DNA of 20,295 nt from Cruorifilaria tuberocauda (taxonomy: Eukaryota > Nematoda > Chromadorea > Rhabditida > Onchocercidae): positions 1 through 20,295 of the forward strand of contig JABVXU010000792.1 of the NCBI GenBank assembly GCA_013365365.1, written 5' to 3'. Numbering within the stretch: position 1 is the stretch's first letter; every line of letters begins with the position of its first letter. Shown here piece after piece: positions 17,361 to 20,295 of the stretch. Both the position numbers and the translations under genes were made by a program. The notes beneath the pieces were generated by a model. The model ran no database searches. It was not told the origin of the DNA and was given only the letters and a program-made list of their open reading frames with translations.

Positions 17361-19196
17361 CTGAAAATATACAGCTAAGATAAAGGGATGAATAAATCAA
17401 TAAATTATCTAATAAGCAATAGAAGCTCATCATTTCGTTCACTTCTTTTATTTATATATTTAATCCTGTAATTGATCAAAAACTGTTATGATAACCGATT
17501 ATTCTTTAATTAACTCATTTAATTAATCATTCAATTAACAGATAATAATTATGTCATAGTATACTTACGGAAAGTGGCAATACACTAGTTTGTGCTCGTA
17601 ATTTTAAGAAGCAATCATGACATCGTGGATGATCAAAGCTGCTACTGATTATTAAATATTCATGATGACGCTAAAATAAAAATATAATTCAAATTTGATC
17701 AAACATTTGGTACTGATTGATTAAACTAATACAAGCATTTAATATTTCATTTAAACATAAGTTATATCATTTGTTGTTGTTAATTATAAACAACTAAACA
17801 TACAGGAAAATATTAAAATCCAAAAAAATCAAAAATTAAGAAAGACAAGCTTAATGTTAATGACAAACATAAAAAAATAAACTTGAAAAAAGAAATTCGA
17901 TAAGTAGTAGTTTATGTTTAATCGTATAAATTTTATCAATATCAAATATAAATAAGTTGTAGTATTAATTTCAATGATCATACGTACTGTATCTTGCTTA
18001 CTGTACCAATTTTTTTATTACTGTTTTACAACTTTTCTTACAAAAGTATAAAAATAATATAAATCATAAATCAATCACTGAATTTTACTTTTCTTTCATT
18101 AAGAAAAAACAGGAAACAGTCTCATTTCATTAAATAACAATCATTTTCGATTCATTTCTATGCTATAAAAATACATTGATTAATAAATTTGGATATTTAG
18201 TAAATAAATTCAAATAACTAATTTTTTAATTCAAATAATTAAAGTAAAATGATAAAAATCAATTTCATTAATATAAAATTCATTAATATAAAAGAGCATA
18301 TTCTGGCTAATTTTCTTTAAAATCTTCACCTTAGTATTTTTAAATTTGTTTATGCATGTGAATAAAAAATGATAATAAGCTGAATTTAAAATTTTGACAC
18401 TTGAATAAAAATTTAAAAAGCAATGAATGAAGAAGATAAATACCTCACAAAATCGGCAGAAATTACTGTTTCCCGGAATTTGTTCCTCATATTCCGGTTT
18501 TTTCACACTTCCACCTCTATCAGTTACCATCTGTGGCATTATCATTGAACATGCATTGCTGTTTGTTGGACGATTTAACAGACTGTTCGAATCTTCACGA
18601 TATCCACGATTTTTCACTTCAATTTTTCTTTTTTTATCTTATCAAATTAAATTTACCAATTTTTCGACACTAACAATTTAGCAATCTTATCAATCTTTCA
18701 TTAATTATCAATTTTTCGCCATCTTTTTTTCTGATTAATTCAGCACATAAAAATTTATTTCTACAAAATTTCAAAACCCAAGTTCATTTGAAATTACTTA
18801 GATATTTTTGTGATAAAATCTTGAAAAAACTTTAAAAAATTTCAAAACTTACAGCCAAGTCTTTTTTGCTGATTCGATCGAATACGTAACAATTCATATT
18901 CACGTTTTCGTCGACACTGTTCAGATATTGGTGAGAGTAATAAGTTATCCGATGATGCCTTACAATCTTTTAAGCTAAAATTTCACAGATTTAAAATTGA
19001 GTTGATAGAATTTCGAAAAAAATAATTAACAAAAAAAAATGGTTGAAAATAAAAGATAAACATTGATATTACCTAGCAATATTTTTGATAAGTTTCGATT
19101 TTTCCAATTCGATATGTTCAATCCAATCATTTTCAGTATTCAATTTTTCATCACAAAGCAAGCAAATTGGATTGCCATCTTCATCAGTTTGAAGTT
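17238..19196 (-). CDS. Putative zinc-binding protein with RING-like C-terminus (RNF220-type?), 5' end not identified
   Basis: Five minus-strand exons (19196-19073, 18974-18853, 18637-18444, 17670-17569, 17360-17238) join in phase into 220 residues plus TAA, with one base of the first codon missing. Numbering from Leu at 19194: a CLLC...W...H finger (Cys 11/14, His 27), a basic stretch (62-90, with CRRKRE, RSNQQKRL and KKRK), a low-complexity linker, then CRFC (142-145) with DHPRCHDC (159-166), and a Ser/Pro-rich end. Spacing of C142, C145, H160, C163 and C166 fits a RING core, but positions 158, 177 and 180 are Phe, Leu and Ser instead of Cys. From memory, the order of finger, basic VR-NRQ-RL-like motif and RING resembles the E3 ligase RNF220. 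This is inference; a plain zinc-finger protein is the alternative. The 5' exons are missing or beyond the window. Confidence 0.6.
17569..17670 (-). CDS. Minus-gene exon d: second half of RING-like module
   Basis: Encodes RHHEYLIISSSFDHPRCHDC then FLKLRAQTSVLPLS. H-x2-C-x2-C matches RING ligands 4-6 at normal spacing from exon c, but the third ligand is Phe and the final pair is Leu/Ser. The acceptor is ATTTTAG|CGT and the donor TCC|GTAAGT. Phase 0. Confidence 0.65.
17671..18443 (-). other. Minus-gene intron c-d (773 nt)
   Basis: AT-rich with no convincing extra exon; flanking exons join directly in phase 0. Introns a-b (18975-19072), b-c (18638-18852) and d-e (17361-17568) are short and plain. 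Confidence 0.7.
18444..18637 (-). CDS. Minus-gene exon c: linker and first CxxC of RING-like module
   Basis: Encodes KKRKIEVKNRGYREDSNS, then a Ser/Asn/Pro/Met-rich linker, ending NFCRFCE at donor GAG|GTATTT. The start is uncertain. I chose the acceptor TTTGATAAG|AT because it has a T-rich lead and correct phase; GAAAAATTGAAG|TG also fits phase but has a purine lead. Confidence 0.6.
18853..18974 (-). CDS. Minus-gene exon b: basic segment
   Basis: Encodes LKDCKASSDNLLLSPISEQ then CRRKREYELLRIRSNQQKRL. The acceptor is AAATTTTAG|C and the donor GGCT|GTAAGT. Its codon phase joins both neighbours. The Arg/Lys-rich part could be a nuclear localisation or nucleic-acid contact segment. Confidence 0.65.
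19073..19196 (-). CDS. Minus-gene exon a: CxxC...H finger
   Basis: Encodes LQTDEDGNPICLLCDEKLN followed by DWIEHIELEKSKL, a C-x2-C-x12-H finger with a helical Lys/Glu tail; no obvious second His. The minus-strand acceptor is ATTTTTAG|AA and the donor AG|GTAATA. The frame stays open upstream to an ATG at 19263, so an alternative start there (adding about 22 residues of unimpressive sequence) cannot be excluded. Confidence 0.65.
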
Positions 19197-19263
19197 CTAA
19201 AAATTTTAAATGAGAAATAAACATTACACTGATAGTAATATTCTTATCACTTTTCACAATCAT

Positions 19264-19654
19264 TATTCATGCAACAACTACGATTGTCATATTATTAATT
19301 ATCATGATCTAACAATAGCGATAACGTCGTCGGTTTCAGAAGACAGATAACCATGATATGATATCATATTCAATCATTACTTTTCCATATCGTTTATAAC
19401 AATTGGAACCTAGAAAGTTTGAACAAGAAAAAAGAAAAAAACTAATTAGAATATTGCGTGTGTGGACGTACACACGCTAAATTACAGTACCCAAAAATTT
19501 TTAAACTTTTTTCATATAACAATAATATTTCCCTCAATTCATTTAAAAGATAACATTTTGCGCACAATAAATACACAATTTGCGCCTAATCAATCATAAA
19601 AACGACAGCAAAAACAAATAATCCTTCAATAGAAAGCAATCTATTCTCAATTTA
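19264..19654. other. Noncoding or unresolved flank of the minus gene
   Basis: No clear exon. It holds a 14-bp perfect palindrome ATATGATATCATAT (19356-19369) and a GC-rich hairpin (19456-19477). It may be the promoter or a 5' intron of the minus-strand gene. Confidence 0.5.
19456..19477. repeat. GC-rich hairpin
   Basis: Arms GCGTGTGT (19456-19463) and ACACACGC (19470-19477) are perfectly complementary around the 6-nt loop GGACGT. This is the most stable short hairpin I noticed in the window. Confidence 0.8.
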
Positions 19655-19800
19655 TGTGTATGTGGGTATACGTATATATTGTGTGCATTTCTGTATATGT
19701 ATACGTATGTGTGTGAATGTCTGTATATTTGTGCGTATGTCTGCGTGTGTCTGTGTGTGAATGTTTTATGTATGTATATCTGCGTGTGTATGTTTAAGTC

Positions 19801-19831
<31 letters not shown>

Positions 19832-20110
19832 ATGTGAACGTCTATGCGTATTTAAATGTATGTGTGTATGTTTAGATATACTTTTGTGCATCTATGTATG
19901 TGTATGTTTTGTGTATATAATATGTATTATGTATACACTTACATACATACATAGAGAATATACTCATAAGAATGTATGTGCTTGTATGTTTGTGAGTATC
20001 TGTGTATATATTTAAGTATTTGGACGTCTATGTGTATTTACATGGACATATATCATATGGAAGAATGTATTGAGTGTATGTGTGTGTATGTGTGTGTATG
20101 TTTGTACACA
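19655..20110 (+). repeat. Long TG/TA-rich cryptic microsatellite
   Basis: About 450 bp of degenerate TGTATGTGTG units, including an uninterrupted TA run around 19801-19826. The long open frames here (Cys/Val/Tyr/Met-rich) are repeat translations, not genes. Confidence 0.9.
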
Positions 20111-20190
20111 GTAATCCAATATGGAAGATTTACAATGGCGTTGATGTTTCTTGCACATACGAGCATTACGAGCTCTATTGCGTATGGTAA

Positions 20191-20295
20191 TTTTTACGAT
20201 TACCAAATTGACGGCAATCACTGATTATCATTTTCAGAGGTTAACTGTATTTTTGTTAAAGTTTTTACGATTACCAAATTGACGGCAATCACTGA
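20191..20295. repeat. 34-bp perfect direct repeat, two copies
   Basis: Positions 20191-20224 and 20262-20295 are identical over 34 bases (beginning TTTTTACGATTACC, ending GGCAATCACTGA), with a 71-bp period and a 37-bp unrelated spacer. The second copy ends on the last base of the window. The first copy also forms a small hairpin with upstream GGTAAT (20186-20191 with 20199-20204). Confidence 0.95.

Noticed and set aside
19761..20015. Plus-strand 84-codon Cys/Val/Tyr-rich frame
   Set aside because: It arises from TGT/GTA/TAT codons of the TG/TA microsatellite; the periodic cysteines are not a toxin or knottin pattern.

Overview
The window is eukaryotic and very AT-rich, with phased spliced exons. 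It most likely comes from a parasitic nematode; a filarial or other clade III worm is an inference from the AT-rich introns of roughly 130-1230 nt, the abundant GA/CT and GT/TA simple repeats and the TTTCAG/TTTTAG acceptors. No tRNA, rRNA, CRISPR array or bacterial-type feature was seen.

The main content is one complete plus-strand gene for a sarcomeric (body-wall type) myosin heavy chain of the UNC-54 class. Sixteen coding exons between 2769 and 16556 join without a frame break into 1975 residues: N-terminal domain, motor with P-loop, switch I, switch II, loop 2 and SH1/SH2 cysteines, lever arm with two light-chain sites, about 1080 residues of coiled-coil rod, and a short Gly/Ser/Arg-rich tailpiece. 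All 15 intron boundaries were placed by GT/AG sites and by continuity with the conserved protein. Upstream (1-2768) there is no coding sequence. That stretch holds purine tracts, GT-rich runs, E-box-like motifs, a GATC palindrome cluster, a CT-rich block followed by a TATA-like box (2171-2178), and plausible leader splice or trans-splice sites.

Downstream, and convergent with it, is the 3' part of a minus-strand gene (five exons, 19196 down to 17238) encoding a small zinc-binding-type protein. A CxxC...H finger, a basic segment and a RING-like C-terminus with several ligands replaced suggest a divergent RNF220-type protein; this is tentative. The poly(A) signals of the two genes face each other about 200 bp apart, with an inverted repeat between them.

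The right end (19264-20295) is noncoding or unresolved: a GC-rich hairpin, a 450-bp TG/TA tract, and a 34-bp perfect direct repeat whose second copy ends exactly at the last base. The left end starts inside a CA microsatellite, so the window may be a whole contig broken at repeats. I found no convincing novel system; the most unusual items are the degenerate RING-like protein and the structured noncoding motifs.
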